From the NCBI RefSeq assembly GCF_040819555.1, contig NZ_CP161920.1:1859001-1923000 (forward strand): 64,000 nt of DNA. Direction: 5' to 3'. A program made the translations under genes and the position numbers. This stretch comes from Nitratireductor sp. GISD-1A_MAKvit (lineage in GTDB: Bacteria; Pseudomonadota; Alphaproteobacteria; Rhizobiales; Rhizobiaceae). Below the pieces are notes generated by a model. It was not told the DNA's origin and ran no database searches. It saw nothing but the letters and a program-made list of their open reading frames with translations. Below, piece by piece: positions 35,387-44,908 of the stretch (position 1 is the stretch's first letter; every line of letters begins with the position of its first letter).

Positions 35387-35860
35387 TCAGGCAGCGATTT
35401 TCCGTGGATTGTGAGCAAATTCAATCAGGAGTTCGCCGAGGTCGGGCTCATTCACTGCCGCTGCAGCTTCCTGTGGGGAAAACCATTGACGCGTGCGCTG
35501 CTTGCGCTCGGGCCACTTGCGAAGCTCTTCTGTGACCTCAAGTGGTACCACGGCGACCTCGCAGGGCCATTCAACGCCTGTTCCGTCGGTCTTGTGATAG
35601 TAGAAGCGACCGATTTCGTCGTCTGAGGGAATGCCGCTGATGCCTGCTTCCTCGCGAGCTTCGCGCATGGCGGCCTTTGCAAGCGTTTCGGCGCCCTCCG
35701 GCCAGCCCTTCGGCAAAACCCAACGCCCTGTTCCGCGGCTCGTGATCAGCATGATCTGTATCGCGTTTCCACTTCCCGCAATGCGCCACGGCAGGGCCGC
35801 AGCCTGAACCTGGCGGGGGTTCCCGCCGAACAGACGCCGGACCGTTTCGGTCAGCCGCAA
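35387..35860 (-). CDS. Nudix hydrolase
   Basis: 157 aa with the Nudix box GWPEGAETLAKAAMREAREE followed by AGISG (G-x5-E-x7-RE-x-x-EE-x-G), preceded by LITSRGTGRWVLPK. The PKGWPEG context and size fit diphosphoinositol polyphosphate phosphohydrolase-like or dinucleoside polyphosphate hydrolases; the true substrate cannot be told. The last 20 residues (LGELLIEFAHNPRKIAA) form a helix. Single gene. Confidence 0.88.
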   Translation of the reverse strand: MRLTETVRRLFGGNPRQVQAAALPWRIAGSGNAIQIMLITSRGTGRWVLPKGWPEGAETLAKAAMREAREEAGISGIPSDDEIGRFYYHKTDGTGVEWPCEVAVVPLEVTEELRKWPERKQRTRQWFSPQEAAAAVNEPDLGELLIEFAHNPRKIAA

Positions 35861-36135
35861 ACGAGTGCCGTAGGTGAAAATCGTACTTCTCCTCTTTCAG
35901 GCAGAGATACCTGAACCAATGCTGTTGTTCGAGTAACTGTTTTACGCTGTATCATGCGCGCGGCGGCGTCAAAGTTCCGCGTCAGCTTTCCGGTTCGAAT
36001 CACGAAATGCGAAAAGCTCAAACGCACAGATAATCGATTCACACCAAAAATCAAGGTCTTGGCGCAATGATCGTGCGTGTTTGAAGCGCTGTGACGCCGG
36101 TAACAGCGGACCTGGAGGAGAGGATGAAGAGGCGG

Positions 36136-36633
36136 TTAGCCGCGTTGGTCCTCGGCAATCGGTTTCTGATATGAAAAGCCAAGGTCCCAGGGGAAATAGA
36201 TCCAGGTATCCTGCGATACCTCCGTGACGAATGTATCGACCAGCGGCCGGCCTTTCGGCTTGGCATAAACCGTTGCGAAATGTGCTTTCGGCATCATGGC
36301 GCGCACGATGGCGGCGGTTTTTCCGGTGTCGGTCAGGTCGTCCACGATGAGGACATTTTCACCGTCCTCCTTCAGGAGTTCGGGATTGATTTCCTTCAAG
36401 ACCTTGAGCTCGCCCTGTTCGGTGTAGTCGTGATAGGAGGCCACGCACACGGTCTCGATCAGCCGGATGCCAAGTTCGCGGGAAATGACTGCAGCGGGAA
36501 CCAGCCCGCCGCGTGTGATGCAGACAATGGCTTTCCACTGCCCATTGGCGCCGGCCAGCCGCCAGGCGAGGGCGCGGGCGTCGCGGTGAAACTGATCCCA
36601 GGAAACGGGAAATGCTTTTTCGGGAAGAGACAT
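36136..36633 (-). CDS. gpt: Xanthine phosphoribosyltransferase
   Basis: 165 aa from ATG 36633, the normal family length; the frame extends upstream to 36702 without support. Type I PRTase: [20 protein letters not shown] near the N terminus, the PRPP-binding [20 protein letters not shown] (residues about 99-118), and the C-terminal [13 protein letters not shown] hood. It salvages xanthine and guanine to nucleotides. A purine-linked gene, adenine deaminase, lies 7 kb away but is not co-transcribed. Confidence 0.9.
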   Translation of the reverse strand: MSLPEKAFPVSWDQFHRDARALAWRLAGANGQWKAIVCITRGGLVPAAVISRELGIRLIETVCVASYHDYTEQGELKVLKEINPELLKEDGENVLIVDDLTDTGKTAAIVRAMMPKAHFATVYAKPKGRPLVDTFVTEVSQDTWIYFPWDLGFSYQKPIAEDQRG

Positions 36634-36710
36634 CGGCATCGCACTCCATGGGCGCATCACGGCGACAGGTTGGAATGCGCGGTGAATTAGCCGGAAAGGC
36701 ATGCCGAGCG

Positions 36711-36731
36711 CAAGCCCGGCATGCGGCCGGG
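36711..36731. terminator. Hairpin between the universal stress and gpt genes
   Basis: AGCCCGGC, loop ATGCG, GCCGGGCT: an 8-bp perfect stem 43 bases past the end of the universal stress gene. Neither side has a clear T-run (GAATTTT follows on plus), so its role as a terminator is uncertain. Confidence 0.35.
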
Positions 36732-36773
36732 CTGAATTTTCACCCGCTCATCATTGCCGGGCCGGATTTGAGC

Positions 36774-37616
36774 TCAATGCGCCATGAAGGTCGGAACAGT
36801 CATGGTCTGCAGAATGGTGCGTGTGGCTCCGCCGAAGACGAATTCGCGCAGCCTGGAGCGACCGAACGCGCCCATGACCAGAAGATCGGCACCCGTGTCG
36901 GAAACGCGGTTTTCGAGAATTTCACCATGTGAAACGCCTCCGGACTTTTCGACCTTGACCGTCACGTCGATATCGTGACGTGCGAGTGCTGCGGCGATCG
37001 CGGTGCCTGCCATGGATGCATCGCGGCGCGGCGTGTCCTGCGGATCAATGCAGAACACCTCGACGCTGTCTGCCTCCTTCATGAAGGGCAGGGCGTCGAA
37101 TGCCGCACGCGCCGCCTGGCGGCTGCCGTTCCAGGCAAGCAAAACCTTCTTGAACTCGGCTTCCTGTGACTTGAAGATGTATGGGACAAAGAGGACGGGG
37201 CGACCGGTCTCGAAAAGCAGGGCCTCGACATTGGCTTCCATTGTGCCCTTGGCGTCGGGGTCTGTCTGCTGAGCGATCACAAGATCGGCGCTGCGGGCGC
37301 TTTCGATTCCGGACACGGCAGAGTCTCCCGAAACGCTGTCGAACCCGCGCCATTCATTGCCCACTTGCTCGATTCTTGTGCGTTCGTCGAACAGCTTGCG
37401 GATGACCTTGTGGCGACGCTGTGTTTCGTCCTGCATGTCGATGCTCAGATCCACCACGGGCCCGCCCATGGGAGAGGCCATGACCATCGGCAGGGCTTCG
37501 GCATGCAATCCGATGAGATGGCTCTCATGTCGGGTGGCAAGCGGCAGGGCGAGGTCGAGAACGCGCGGTGCGTCGGCTTCGCTTTGCAGAATGGCGAGAA
37601 TGGTCTGGTAGCTCAT
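36774..37616 (-). CDS. Universal stress protein, tandem UspA domains
   Basis: 280 aa, two UspA-like halves. The first (MSYQTILAILQSEADAPRVL) looks degenerate; the second, from KKVLLAWNGSRQAARAAFDA, ends in the ATP-binding type motif DLLVMGAFGRSRLREFVFGG (G-x2-G-x-S-x-L). Ends TILQTMTVPTFMAH as is typical. Family knowledge: Usp proteins bind ATP or AMP and are made under stress. Stands alone on the minus strand between gpt and the CinA-like gene. Confidence 0.9.
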   Translation of the reverse strand: MSYQTILAILQSEADAPRVLDLALPLATRHESHLIGLHAEALPMVMASPMGGPVVDLSIDMQDETQRRHKVIRKLFDERTRIEQVGNEWRGFDSVSGDSAVSGIESARSADLVIAQQTDPDAKGTMEANVEALLFETGRPVLFVPYIFKSQEAEFKKVLLAWNGSRQAARAAFDALPFMKEADSVEVFCIDPQDTPRRDASMAGTAIAAALARHDIDVTVKVEKSGGVSHGEILENRVSDTGADLLVMGAFGRSRLREFVFGGATRTILQTMTVPTFMAH

Positions 37617-37692
37617 GTCAGCCTCCCTGGAGCTGTGATGCAGTGCCTTGTCTCAATCTAACGCATCGAGCGGCTGAAAGTTTTGCGACAGA

Positions 37693-38445
37693 TCAACCTT
37701 TTGCCTCCTGCCTATCAGGAATGGCGTCCAGCATGGTGTGCGTTGCCTTCAATGCCTCCGCAAGCGCTGTTCTGGAGCGCGAGCGGATGACAATTTCGGT
37801 CCAGAATGACCCGTCCTGGTATTTCGGATAGGACCCGATGATCGTTTCGGGGTGAGCGGCCTGAACCGCCCCTAGCGGACCGCCGATGGCGCCTTCGGGA
37901 TGAGGCGAGGGAATCGTTTCCGAGAGGAGCTTCGCGCCTGTCTTCAACGTCGGAACCACATTGTCGAGCATTGCCTGGAAAATCGCGGGCACGCCTGCCA
38001 TGACGTAGACGTTTTCGACACGAAAACCGGGGGCGACTGAAATCGGGTTGTCGATGTGTTCCGCCCCCTGGGGCATTCGGGCCATGCGTTTGCGGGCCTC
38101 GGAGAATTCTGTTCCACGACGTGCATAGTGCTCCTTGAGCAACGTGAGCGCCTTGTCGTCGTATACACAGGGGCGACCGAAGGCACGGGCGATGGCATCT
38201 GCCGTGATGTCATCATGGGTCGGCCCGATGCCGCCGGTGGTGAAGACATAGGTGTTGCGTGCACGAAGAGCATTCACCGCCTCGACAATGGCACTCTCGT
38301 CGTCGGAAACGACGCGCACTTCCTTCAGGTCTACACCGACTGCCGTCAACATGTCGGCCAGGTGACCGATGTTCCTGTCTTTTGTGCGCCCCGACAGGAT
38401 TTCGTCGCCGATGACCACCATCGCGGCCGTTACAAGATCGCTCAT
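37693..38445 (-). CDS. CinA-like competence/damage-inducible protein (molybdopterin-binding MoaB/MogA fold)
   Basis: 250 aa. MoCF domain: AAMVVIGDEILSGRTKDRNI at the start, VFTTGGIGPTHDDITADAIA as the ligand loop, and APGFRVENVYVMAGVPAIFQ. Only the N-terminal MoCF part of CinA is present; the C-terminal amidase domain, which deamidates NMN, is absent, as is common in alphaproteobacteria. COG1058-type proteins of this kind have pyrophosphatase activity on ADP-ribose or CoA-like substrates in some species. Monocistronic. Confidence 0.87.
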   Translation of the reverse strand: MSDLVTAAMVVIGDEILSGRTKDRNIGHLADMLTAVGVDLKEVRVVSDDESAIVEAVNALRARNTYVFTTGGIGPTHDDITADAIARAFGRPCVYDDKALTLLKEHYARRGTEFSEARKRMARMPQGAEHIDNPISVAPGFRVENVYVMAGVPAIFQAMLDNVVPTLKTGAKLLSETIPSPHPEGAIGGPLGAVQAAHPETIIGSYPKYQDGSFWTEIVIRSRSRTALAEALKATHTMLDAIPDRQEAKG

Positions 38446-38634
38446 TTCGCCTGGTTCCCTGTTGCAGAGGGGAGCAATAGACCTGCGTCAGGCCAAGGGC
38501 AATGGGTGCCAAAGGGTGAACAGTGTGTCGGGTTTTATCCGGTTTCCGGTGAACCTTTCGCGGACTAGATGCGTATAGATCGCAATGCTGCGGCAGGCGA
38601 ACGAAACGGAACTCTGATTGAAACGGAGCAGATC

Positions 38635-39234
38635 ATGACCAAGATACTGGTTCTTTATTATTCCAGCTGGGGGCACATGGAGGCCATGGCCAGAGCCGCC
38701 GCTGACGGGGCGCGGGCTGCGGGTGCGGACGTGACGATCAAGCGCGTGCCGGAACTGGTGCCGGAAGGCGTGGCCAGAGATGCGGGATACAAGCTCGATC
38801 AGGATGCACCGGTGGCGAAGCCGCTGGAGCTGGCCGATTATGACGGTTTCATATTTGGCGTTTCGACGCGTTTTGGCATGATGGCTTCCCAGATCAAGAA
38901 CTTTCTCGACCAGACCGGCCCGCTCTGGGCGGAAGGAAAGCTGGTCGACAAACCGGCGACCGTGATGTCATCAACCGCGACGCAGCACGGCGGTGCGGAA
39001 ATGGCTCTCGCCTCGACGCAGCTTGCACTGCAACACCATGGCATGCTGATCGTGCCGCTCTCCTATGCCTACCAGGATCAAATGGGCAACGATGTCGTGC
39101 GCGGCGGTGCTCCCTACGGAATGACGACCACCACGAATGGTGATGGTTCGCGAATGCCCTCGCAACAGGAGCTCGACGGTGCGACGTTCCAGGGCAGGCG
39201 TCTGGCGGAGATCACGGCGCGGCTCGCTGCCTGA
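38635..39234 (+). CDS. wrbA: NAD(P)H:quinone oxidoreductase WrbA
   Basis: 199 aa from ATG 38635 (GGAG six bases upstream). Flavodoxin-like FMN protein: [20 protein letters not shown] (phosphate loop), [52 protein letters not shown] and [20 protein letters not shown]. Length and motifs match WrbA closely. It performs two-electron quinone reduction and limits redox cycling. The gene stands alone, followed by the tRNA-Leu. Confidence 0.93.
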   Translation: MTKILVLYYSSWGHMEAMARAAADGARAAGADVTIKRVPELVPEGVARDAGYKLDQDAPVAKPLELADYDGFIFGVSTRFGMMASQIKNFLDQTGPLWAEGKLVDKPATVMSSTATQHGGAEMALASTQLALQHHGMLIVPLSYAYQDQMGNDVVRGGAPYGMTTTTNGDGSRMPSQQELDGATFQGRRLAEITARLAA

Positions 39235-39411
39235 AAGTGACGCCGGGAACCCTGACTCGAGAAGGCTGTGGTCTCCTCGGGGCGGGGGCGCGCGCTGACT
39301 TGCACTTATGCACCGGCGCGCTCTTTTATGCCGCTGAACATGCGTATTCTTTGAAGAACATGCGTAGCCCGCTTGATCAGGCCGGTTTCTACCGCTAGTC
39401 GTTGTTTTTGT

Positions 39412-39497
39412 GCGGACGTGGCGAAACTGGTAGACGCAAGGGACTTAAAATCCCTCGATCCTAGATCGTGCGGGTTCGATTCCCGCCGTCCGCACCA
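39412..39497 (+). tRNA. tRNA-Leu (UAA)
   Basis: 86 bases with encoded CCA. Acceptor stem GCGGACG/CGTCCGC with discriminator A, D-loop GGTAGACGC, anticodon arm GGGACTTAAAATCCC with anticodon TAA, a long class II variable arm (TCGATCCTAGATCGT), and T-arm CGGGTTCGATTCCCG. The long variable arm and anticodon fix leucine. Confidence 0.97.
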
Positions 39498-39541
39498 GAA
39501 GGCTTTCCGGGCGGTCTGCCGTTTGCGGTGATTTTCCGATT

Positions 39542-41344
39542 TCAGCGATGCGAGGCAATGACACCGAGAAAGGCGTCGCCGTACCGGTCTAGCTTGGCTT
39601 CGCCGATCCCGGAGATGCCGGCCATGGCGGTGCGGGAAGCGGGGCGGGTGGCCGCCATCTCGATCAGCGTGCGGTCGTGGAAAATGACATAGGGGGGCAG
39701 ATTCTGCTCGCGGGCGATTTCTATGCGCTTTTCGCGCAGCGCCTTGAACAGTTCGGCATCTCCCGGCGCCAGCGCGCTGGCTGCCTCGCCGCCCGGAGCG
39801 CGCCTTGCTTTGCCCCTGGCCAACGGTCGGGGAGCGCGCAGCATCAGTTTTGGCTTCTCCCGCAGAAATTGCGCTCCGCGCTGTGAAATCGAGAGCCCGC
39901 CATGGCCGTTGAAGTCGACATCGACAAGGCCATGGGCGACCATCTGGCGCAACACCGAGCGCCAGGTGCGCTGGTCATGTTCCTTGCCTATGCCGTAGGT
40001 GGAGATGGTGTCGTGGCCGAAACGGGCGATGCGTTCGTCTTCGGCACCAAGCAGCACCGAAACGATATAGGCCTGTCCAAAGCGTTCGCCCGTGCGATAG
40101 ATGCAGGACAGTGCTTTCTGCACGGCAATCGAGCCATCGAAACGTTCCGGCGGACTGGCGCAGGTGTCGCAGTTTCCGCATGGTTCGCAATGGTCGCCGA
40201 AATAGTTGAGCAGGACCTGGCGCCGACACTGCGCGGTTTCGGCGAGCCCCAGCAGGGCGTCAAGCTTCTGCATTTCCATGCGCTTGCGCGGGTCGGATGC
40301 TTCTGATTCCTCGATGAACCTGCGACGCAGCGCGATGTCATCGAAGCCGTAAAGCATGAGGGCCTCCGAGGGCAGGCCGTCGCGGCCGGCGCGGCCTGTT
40401 TCCTGATAGTAGGCCTCGATGCTGCCCGGCAGGTCGAGATGGGCGACAAAGCGGACATCCGGCTTGTCGATGCCCATGCCAAAGGCGATGGTGGCGACCA
40501 TGATGATTGCCTCTTCGCGCTGGAAACGGGTCTGATTGGCTTCACGGAGTTCGCGGTCCATGCCGGCGTGATAGGCGAGGGCATTGTATCCCTTCGACTG
40601 TAGCCAGGCTGCGGTTTCATCGGTCTTGCGCTTGGAGAGACAATAGATGATGCCACTTTCATCCCTATGCTTCTCCAGAAAAAGCGTGAGTTGCCTGCGC
40701 GGATTGTCTTTTTCCTCGATGGCATAACGGATGTTGGGCCGGTCAAAACCGGCGATGAAACTGTCGCGTTCATCGATATCGAGATGGGCGATGATCTCGG
40801 CGCGGGTCGGAGCGTCGGCCGTGGCAGTCAGTGCCATGCGCGGCGTGCCGGGAAACTCTTCGACAACGGCGTCGAGCTGGCGATAGTGGGGCCGGAAATC
40901 ATGGCCCCATTGTGAGAGACAATGCGCTTCGTCAATGGCAATGAGTGAAAGCCTGACCTGCTTCAGCCGGTTCAGAACAGCGGGACGCAGCAGGGTCTCA
41001 GGAGAAACGTAAAGGATGTCGAGCGAACCGTCGCCCATGGCGCGCCAGATGGCCTGGCGGGCTTCCTGCGGCAGATTCGAATTGAGTGCGGCAGCGCGTA
41101 TGCCGGCCTGTTTCAGCGCGGCGACCTGATCCGCCATGAGCGCGATGAGTGGCGAAATGATAAGGCCAAGGCCCGGGCGGACGAGCGCGGGTATCTGGTA
41201 GCAGAGTGACTTGCCGCCGCCCGTAGGCATGAGGACAAAGGCATTGTTGCCGGCGATGACGTGAGCGACGATCTCGGCCTGGCGACCGCGGAAGGCCTCG
41301 TATCCATAGACGGTTTTGAGAATATGGGTTGGATCTGCGGTCAC
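39542..41344 (-). CDS. recQ: ATP-dependent DNA helicase RecQ
   Basis: 600 aa, full length. Helicase motifs: LMPTGGGKSLCYQIPALVRP (Walker A), AIDEAHCLSQWGHDFRPHY (DEAH and aromatic loop), ALTATADAPTR (III), GIIYCLSKRKTDETAAWLQS (IV), VATIAFGMGIDKPDVRFVAH (V), YYQETGRAGRDGLPSEALM (VI). Zinc-binding region with CRRQ, CEPCGNC and DTC; winged helix; C-terminal HRDC domain from about residue 525 (FKALREKRIEIAREQNLPPY). It unwinds DNA in recombination and repair. Immediately convergent to the tRNA. Confidence 0.95.
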   Translation of the reverse strand: MTADPTHILKTVYGYEAFRGRQAEIVAHVIAGNNAFVLMPTGGGKSLCYQIPALVRPGLGLIISPLIALMADQVAALKQAGIRAAALNSNLPQEARQAIWRAMGDGSLDILYVSPETLLRPAVLNRLKQVRLSLIAIDEAHCLSQWGHDFRPHYRQLDAVVEEFPGTPRMALTATADAPTRAEIIAHLDIDERDSFIAGFDRPNIRYAIEEKDNPRRQLTLFLEKHRDESGIIYCLSKRKTDETAAWLQSKGYNALAYHAGMDRELREANQTRFQREEAIIMVATIAFGMGIDKPDVRFVAHLDLPGSIEAYYQETGRAGRDGLPSEALMLYGFDDIALRRRFIEESEASDPRKRMEMQKLDALLGLAETAQCRRQVLLNYFGDHCEPCGNCDTCASPPERFDGSIAVQKALSCIYRTGERFGQAYIVSVLLGAEDERIARFGHDTISTYGIGKEHDQRTWRSVLRQMVAHGLVDVDFNGHGGLSISQRGAQFLREKPKLMLRAPRPLARGKARRAPGGEAASALAPGDAELFKALREKRIEIAREQNLPPYVIFHDRTLIEMAATRPASRTAMAGISGIGEAKLDRYGDAFLGVIASHR

Positions 41345-41520
41345 GGTGAGCCTGTCAGGAGAATCGAATGATTCTTATCTCATAACAGGTTTGGACCTGT
41401 ACTGCAGAGCAGGCCACAAGGCCTGTTGCGGAAGCGTTCGACAGTGAAATCTGAAACAAGTACGCCTCGAGCGGCGCAAGCGCGGTCGCCCGGCACTTCA
41501 AGTGCCGGGAAAGGCCGGGC

Positions 41521-42279
41521 TCAGGCGTTGCTGCCGCCGTCGACGGCGAGGGACGCGCCGGTGACATACCCCCCGCCGGGGCCGGCGAGATAGGCGACCA
41601 TTGCCGCGATCTCATCGGGTGCGCCATAGCGCCCGAGCGAACTCAGCGCACGGCTGTTGTCGGCGTTTGGGCCGTCGGAGGGATTCATGTCGGTGTCGGT
41701 GGGGCCGGGGTCGACAACATTAACGGTGATCCCGCGTGGGCCGACGTCGCGCGCAAGCCCCTTCGTGAAGCCGATCAATGCCGATTTGCTCATCGAGTAG
41801 AGCGTGACGCCAGCAAAGGGAACACGCGTGGCGAAGCATGAGCCAATGGATATGATGCGCCCGCCGTTGCCCATATGGGAAAGGGCCGCCTGTGAGGCAA
41901 CGAAAACCCCTTTTACATGAATATCCAGAGTGTGGTCGATTTCGGCGATGGTGACTTCTTCCGGTGGGCCGTAGGGGAAGATGCCTGCGTTGTTCACAAG
42001 GATGTCGAGACCTCCGAACGTTTTGGCAGCGGAGTTGACTGCTGCGGTGATCGCGCGCGGATCGGCGCTGTCGGCTTTTATTGCGAGCCCGCGGCTCCCC
42101 ACGCTTTCGATCTCCTTGACGACATCTTCAGCTTTAGGCGCGTTTGCCGCGTAGGTGATGGCGACGTTGGCCCCGCGCGCGGCAAGCTGTCTTGCGATGG
42201 CGGCGCCGATCCCCCGGCTTCCGCCGGTGACGAGGGCTGCTTTGCCCTGAAGCTCCTGCGTGGTTTCAGTCTCGAACAT
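41521..42279 (-). CDS. SDR-family oxidoreductase
   Basis: 252 aa from ATG 42279, preceded by GGAG six bases away; the frame reaches 42291. Classical SDR: KAALVTGGSRGIGAAIARQL (nucleotide site), DILVNNAGIF, the catalytic ISIGSCF with Ser, and YSMSKSA with Tyr and Lys, then NVVDPGPTDTDMNPS. Closest in type to 3-oxoacyl-ACP reductase or glucose-dehydrogenase-like SDRs; substrate unknown. It is divergent from a TetR regulator whose probable operators lie before both genes, so the TetR protein most likely controls it. Confidence 0.9.
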   Translation of the reverse strand: MFETETTQELQGKAALVTGGSRGIGAAIARQLAARGANVAITYAANAPKAEDVVKEIESVGSRGLAIKADSADPRAITAAVNSAAKTFGGLDILVNNAGIFPYGPPEEVTIAEIDHTLDIHVKGVFVASQAALSHMGNGGRIISIGSCFATRVPFAGVTLYSMSKSALIGFTKGLARDVGPRGITVNVVDPGPTDTDMNPSDGPNADNSRALSSLGRYGAPDEIAAMVAYLAGPGGGYVTGASLAVDGGSNA

Positions 42280-42294
42280 ATATCGCTCCATATT

Positions 42295-42370
42295 TTTTGT
42301 ACCGAACGTTATAAAAATACGCAGGCTTGAGAAATCGGGTCAAGCAAATTATTTACGGTTTGGTACAAAA
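42295..42370. promoter_or_regulatory. Paired inverted TetR operators between the SDR and tetR genes
   Basis: TTTTGTACCGAAC (42295-42307) and GTTTGGTACAAAA (42358-42370) are inverted copies with one mismatch in 13 bases. One lies just upstream of each divergent start codon. The outer flanks are similar too. This fits repression of both genes by the TetR protein at 42381, which is inferred. Confidence 0.55.
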
Positions 42371-42380
42371 GGTATTCGTG

Positions 42381-42983
42381 ATGGCAGGACGCGGCAGGCC
42401 AAGAGCTTTCGACAGGAATGAAGCCCTGCATCGGGCGATGCGGGTGTTCTGGTCGTGTGGCTATGAGGGCGCTTCAATGAACGAACTCGCCGAGGCCATG
42501 GGCATCAACAAACCGAGCCTCTACGCAGCTTTTGGCTGTAAGGAGACGCTTTTTCGCGAGGCAATCGGGCTTTATGAGCGTGAAGAGGGCGCGCCCGTCA
42601 GTGAAGCGCTCGAAAACGGTCGGACGGCGAGGGTTTCCATTGAGGCGGCCCTTCGTGTCAACGCCCGAAGCTACGCAAATCCCGAGAACCCACGCGGATG
42701 CATGGTGGTCATTTCGGCTCTTGCAGGAGCGCCGGAGAACAGTCCGGTCTGTCGTTTTCTGGCCGAAAACCGGCGCGGCAATGAAGACGGATTCCGCCGC
42801 CGGGTAGAGCGTGGAATCGTCGATGGAGACGTGCCCGAAACTGCGAATCCGGGCAGGATTGCCGCCTTCTATGCAACCGTGATGCACGGGCTTTCGATCC
42901 GGGCGCGGGATGGTGCAAGTGCTGAGGAACTTGAGCGCGTGGTGGACAGTGCGATTGCCGCCTGGGACGCTATTGCCGGATAG
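42381..42983 (+). CDS. TetR/AcrR-family transcriptional regulator
   Basis: 200 aa from ATG 42381; the frame is open upstream to 42327 through the operator region, which argues against a longer start. N-terminal HTH: RAMRVFWSCGYEGASMNELA, EAMGINKPSLYAAFGCKETL, FREAIGLYEREEG. The ligand half contains ENPRGCMVVISALAGAPENS and C-terminal helices as in the YcdC/NemR-like subgroup with a TetR_C_16-type domain. Divergent from the SDR gene with 101 bases between start codons. Confidence 0.9.
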   Translation: MAGRGRPRAFDRNEALHRAMRVFWSCGYEGASMNELAEAMGINKPSLYAAFGCKETLFREAIGLYEREEGAPVSEALENGRTARVSIEAALRVNARSYANPENPRGCMVVISALAGAPENSPVCRFLAENRRGNEDGFRRRVERGIVDGDVPETANPGRIAAFYATVMHGLSIRARDGASAEELERVVDSAIAAWDAIAG

Positions 42984-43080
42984 AAACTGCACCCTCGAAG
43001 GCATGATCTGATCGTTTTAGCAGAGGGCTGGCGCGAGGCGCACGGGTTTGCCAAACTGTGTGCTTCACAGGAGGAACCTC

Positions 43081-44898
43081 ATGCCCGACACCCAGCCCGT
43101 GCCATCCAGCGATCTCAAACCCTGGCAGGCGGTTGCGCCGCTTCTGGTGGATGTGGCGATGGGACGCCAGCCGGCAGATCTGGTGGTGCGTAACGGACGC
43201 TGGGTTAATGTGCACTCAGGGGAGGTGATCCCGGCCACAGATATTGCCATCGTCGCAGGGCGCTTTGCCTATTGCGGGCCGGATGCGAGCCACGCGATTG
43301 GCGAAAAGACCCGGGTGGTCGATGCCATGGGGCGCTATCTGGTGCCAGGGCTGTGTGATGCGCACATGCATGTGGAAAGCGGGATGGTCACGGTGACGGA
43401 ATTCTGCCGCGCCGTCATCCCGCACGGTACGACTTCCATGTTTGTTGACCCACATGAGATCGCCAATGTTCTGGGGCTTGGTGGCGTGCGGCTGATGCAT
43501 GACGAAGCCATGGCGCAGGCGATCAATGTGTTCGTGCAGATGCCATCCTGTGTGCCTTCTGCCCCGGGACTTGAAAACGCCGGCGCAGCACTTTCGGTTG
43601 AAGATGTGGCCGAGGCCATGGGGTGGCCCAACATTATCGGACTGGGGGAAGTGATGAATTTTCCCGGCGTTGCGGCCAATGACGCCACCATGACCGGGGC
43701 GATCGCTGCAACCGTCGCAGCCGGCAAGACCGTTGGCGGACACTATGCTTCGCCGGATCTCGGGTTGCCGTTCCACGGCTATGTGGCTGGCGGGCCGCAG
43801 GACGATCATGAGGGGACACGCCCCGAAGATGCGATTGCGCGGGTAAGGCAGGGGATGAAGGCCATGCTGCGGCTGGGATCTGCCTGGTATGATGTTGCAA
43901 GCCAGATCAAGGCGGTGACGGAGCAGGGGCTTGATCCGCGCAATTTCATCCTGTGCACCGATGACAGTCATTCCGGAACGCTGGTCGATGATGGTCACAT
44001 GGACCGTGTGGTGCGTCATGCCATTGCCCAGGGGCTGAAACCCGTGACTGCGATCCAGATGGCCACGATCAATACGGCGGAGCATTTTGGGCTCGAACGT
44101 GAGCTGGGCTCGATTGCTCCTGGCAGGCGGGCCGATTTCCTGATCGTTTCCGAACTCGCGGCACTCGCCATCGACGAAGTGTTTGCGCGGGGTGTAAGGC
44201 TGGCGCGGAGGGGAAAACTGGAAGCAGACATCCCCGCCCACGACTATCCCGAAAGCGCAAAGAACACGGTTCGGCTGGGCAAGACGCTGTCAACTGACGA
44301 CTTCGATATCTTCGCGCCCGATGGCGCTAGCCATGTGCGGGCGCGGGTGATCGGGGTGATCGAGAATCAGGCGCCCACGCGGGCGCTGGAAGTGGAGCTT
44401 GGCGTGGAGGATGGCATTGTCGCCATGGACCGCCGCAACGATGTCTGCCAGATCGCGCTGGTGGAGCGACATCGCGGGACCGGCAGGGTGACGAATGGGT
44501 TCGTTTCGGGCTTCGGTTACATGGAAGACTGTGCCCTGGCCTCAACGGTTGCGCATGATTCCCATCACATGATCGTTGTCGGGACCAACAAGAAAGACAT
44601 GGCCCAGGCCGCCAACCGGCTGGGCGAGGTCGGCGGCGGTGTGGTGCTTTTCTCCAAGGGGCGGGAGCTTGCTCTCGTGGAGATGCCGATTGCCGGCCTC
44701 ATGTCGGATCAACGAGCGGAAGTCGTGGCGCAGAAGGCTGCCAAACTGACAGACGCCATGCGCGCGATGGGCTGCGCGCTGAACAATGCCTTTATGCAGC
44801 ACTCGCTTCTGGCTCTGGTCGTGATCCCCGAACTGCGGATCTCCGATACGGGCATCATCGACGTGAGCAATTTCCGCAAGGTCGATCTGCTTATCTGA
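43081..44898 (+). CDS. ade: Adenine deaminase
   Basis: 605 aa from ATG 43081, preceded by AGGAGG. Amidohydrolase fold: metal-binding LCDAHMHVESGMVTVTEFC (H-x-H), VDPHEIANVLGL, GLGEVMNFPGVAAND with the Lys/Glu bridging region, GGHYASPD, and ILCTDDSHSGTLVDDGHM. The C-terminal domain carries RHRGTGRVTNGFVSGFGYME and VAHDSHHMIVVGTN, specific to adenine deaminase AdeC. It converts adenine to hypoxanthine for purine salvage. The size fits the family (about 590 aa). Confidence 0.95.
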   Translation: MPDTQPVPSSDLKPWQAVAPLLVDVAMGRQPADLVVRNGRWVNVHSGEVIPATDIAIVAGRFAYCGPDASHAIGEKTRVVDAMGRYLVPGLCDAHMHVESGMVTVTEFCRAVIPHGTTSMFVDPHEIANVLGLGGVRLMHDEAMAQAINVFVQMPSCVPSAPGLENAGAALSVEDVAEAMGWPNIIGLGEVMNFPGVAANDATMTGAIAATVAAGKTVGGHYASPDLGLPFHGYVAGGPQDDHEGTRPEDAIARVRQGMKAMLRLGSAWYDVASQIKAVTEQGLDPRNFILCTDDSHSGTLVDDGHMDRVVRHAIAQGLKPVTAIQMATINTAEHFGLERELGSIAPGRRADFLIVSELAALAIDEVFARGVRLARRGKLEADIPAHDYPESAKNTVRLGKTLSTDDFDIFAPDGASHVRARVIGVIENQAPTRALEVELGVEDGIVAMDRRNDVCQIALVERHRGTGRVTNGFVSGFGYMEDCALASTVAHDSHHMIVVGTNKKDMAQAANRLGEVGGGVVLFSKGRELALVEMPIAGLMSDQRAEVVAQKAAKLTDAMRAMGCALNNAFMQHSLLALVVIPELRISDTGIIDVSNFRKVDLLI

Positions 44899-44908
44899 GT
44901 GACGTTGA

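Noticed and set aside
39336..39366. Direct repeat GAACATGCGTA twice, 20 bases apart, before the tRNA-Leu
   Set aside because: The spacing does not fit the alphaproteobacterial LexA site (GAAC-N7-GAAC), and no other function is suggested.
39412..39497. Integration site or genomic island at tRNA-Leu
   Set aside because: No integrase, no repeated tRNA end and only housekeeping genes on both sides.
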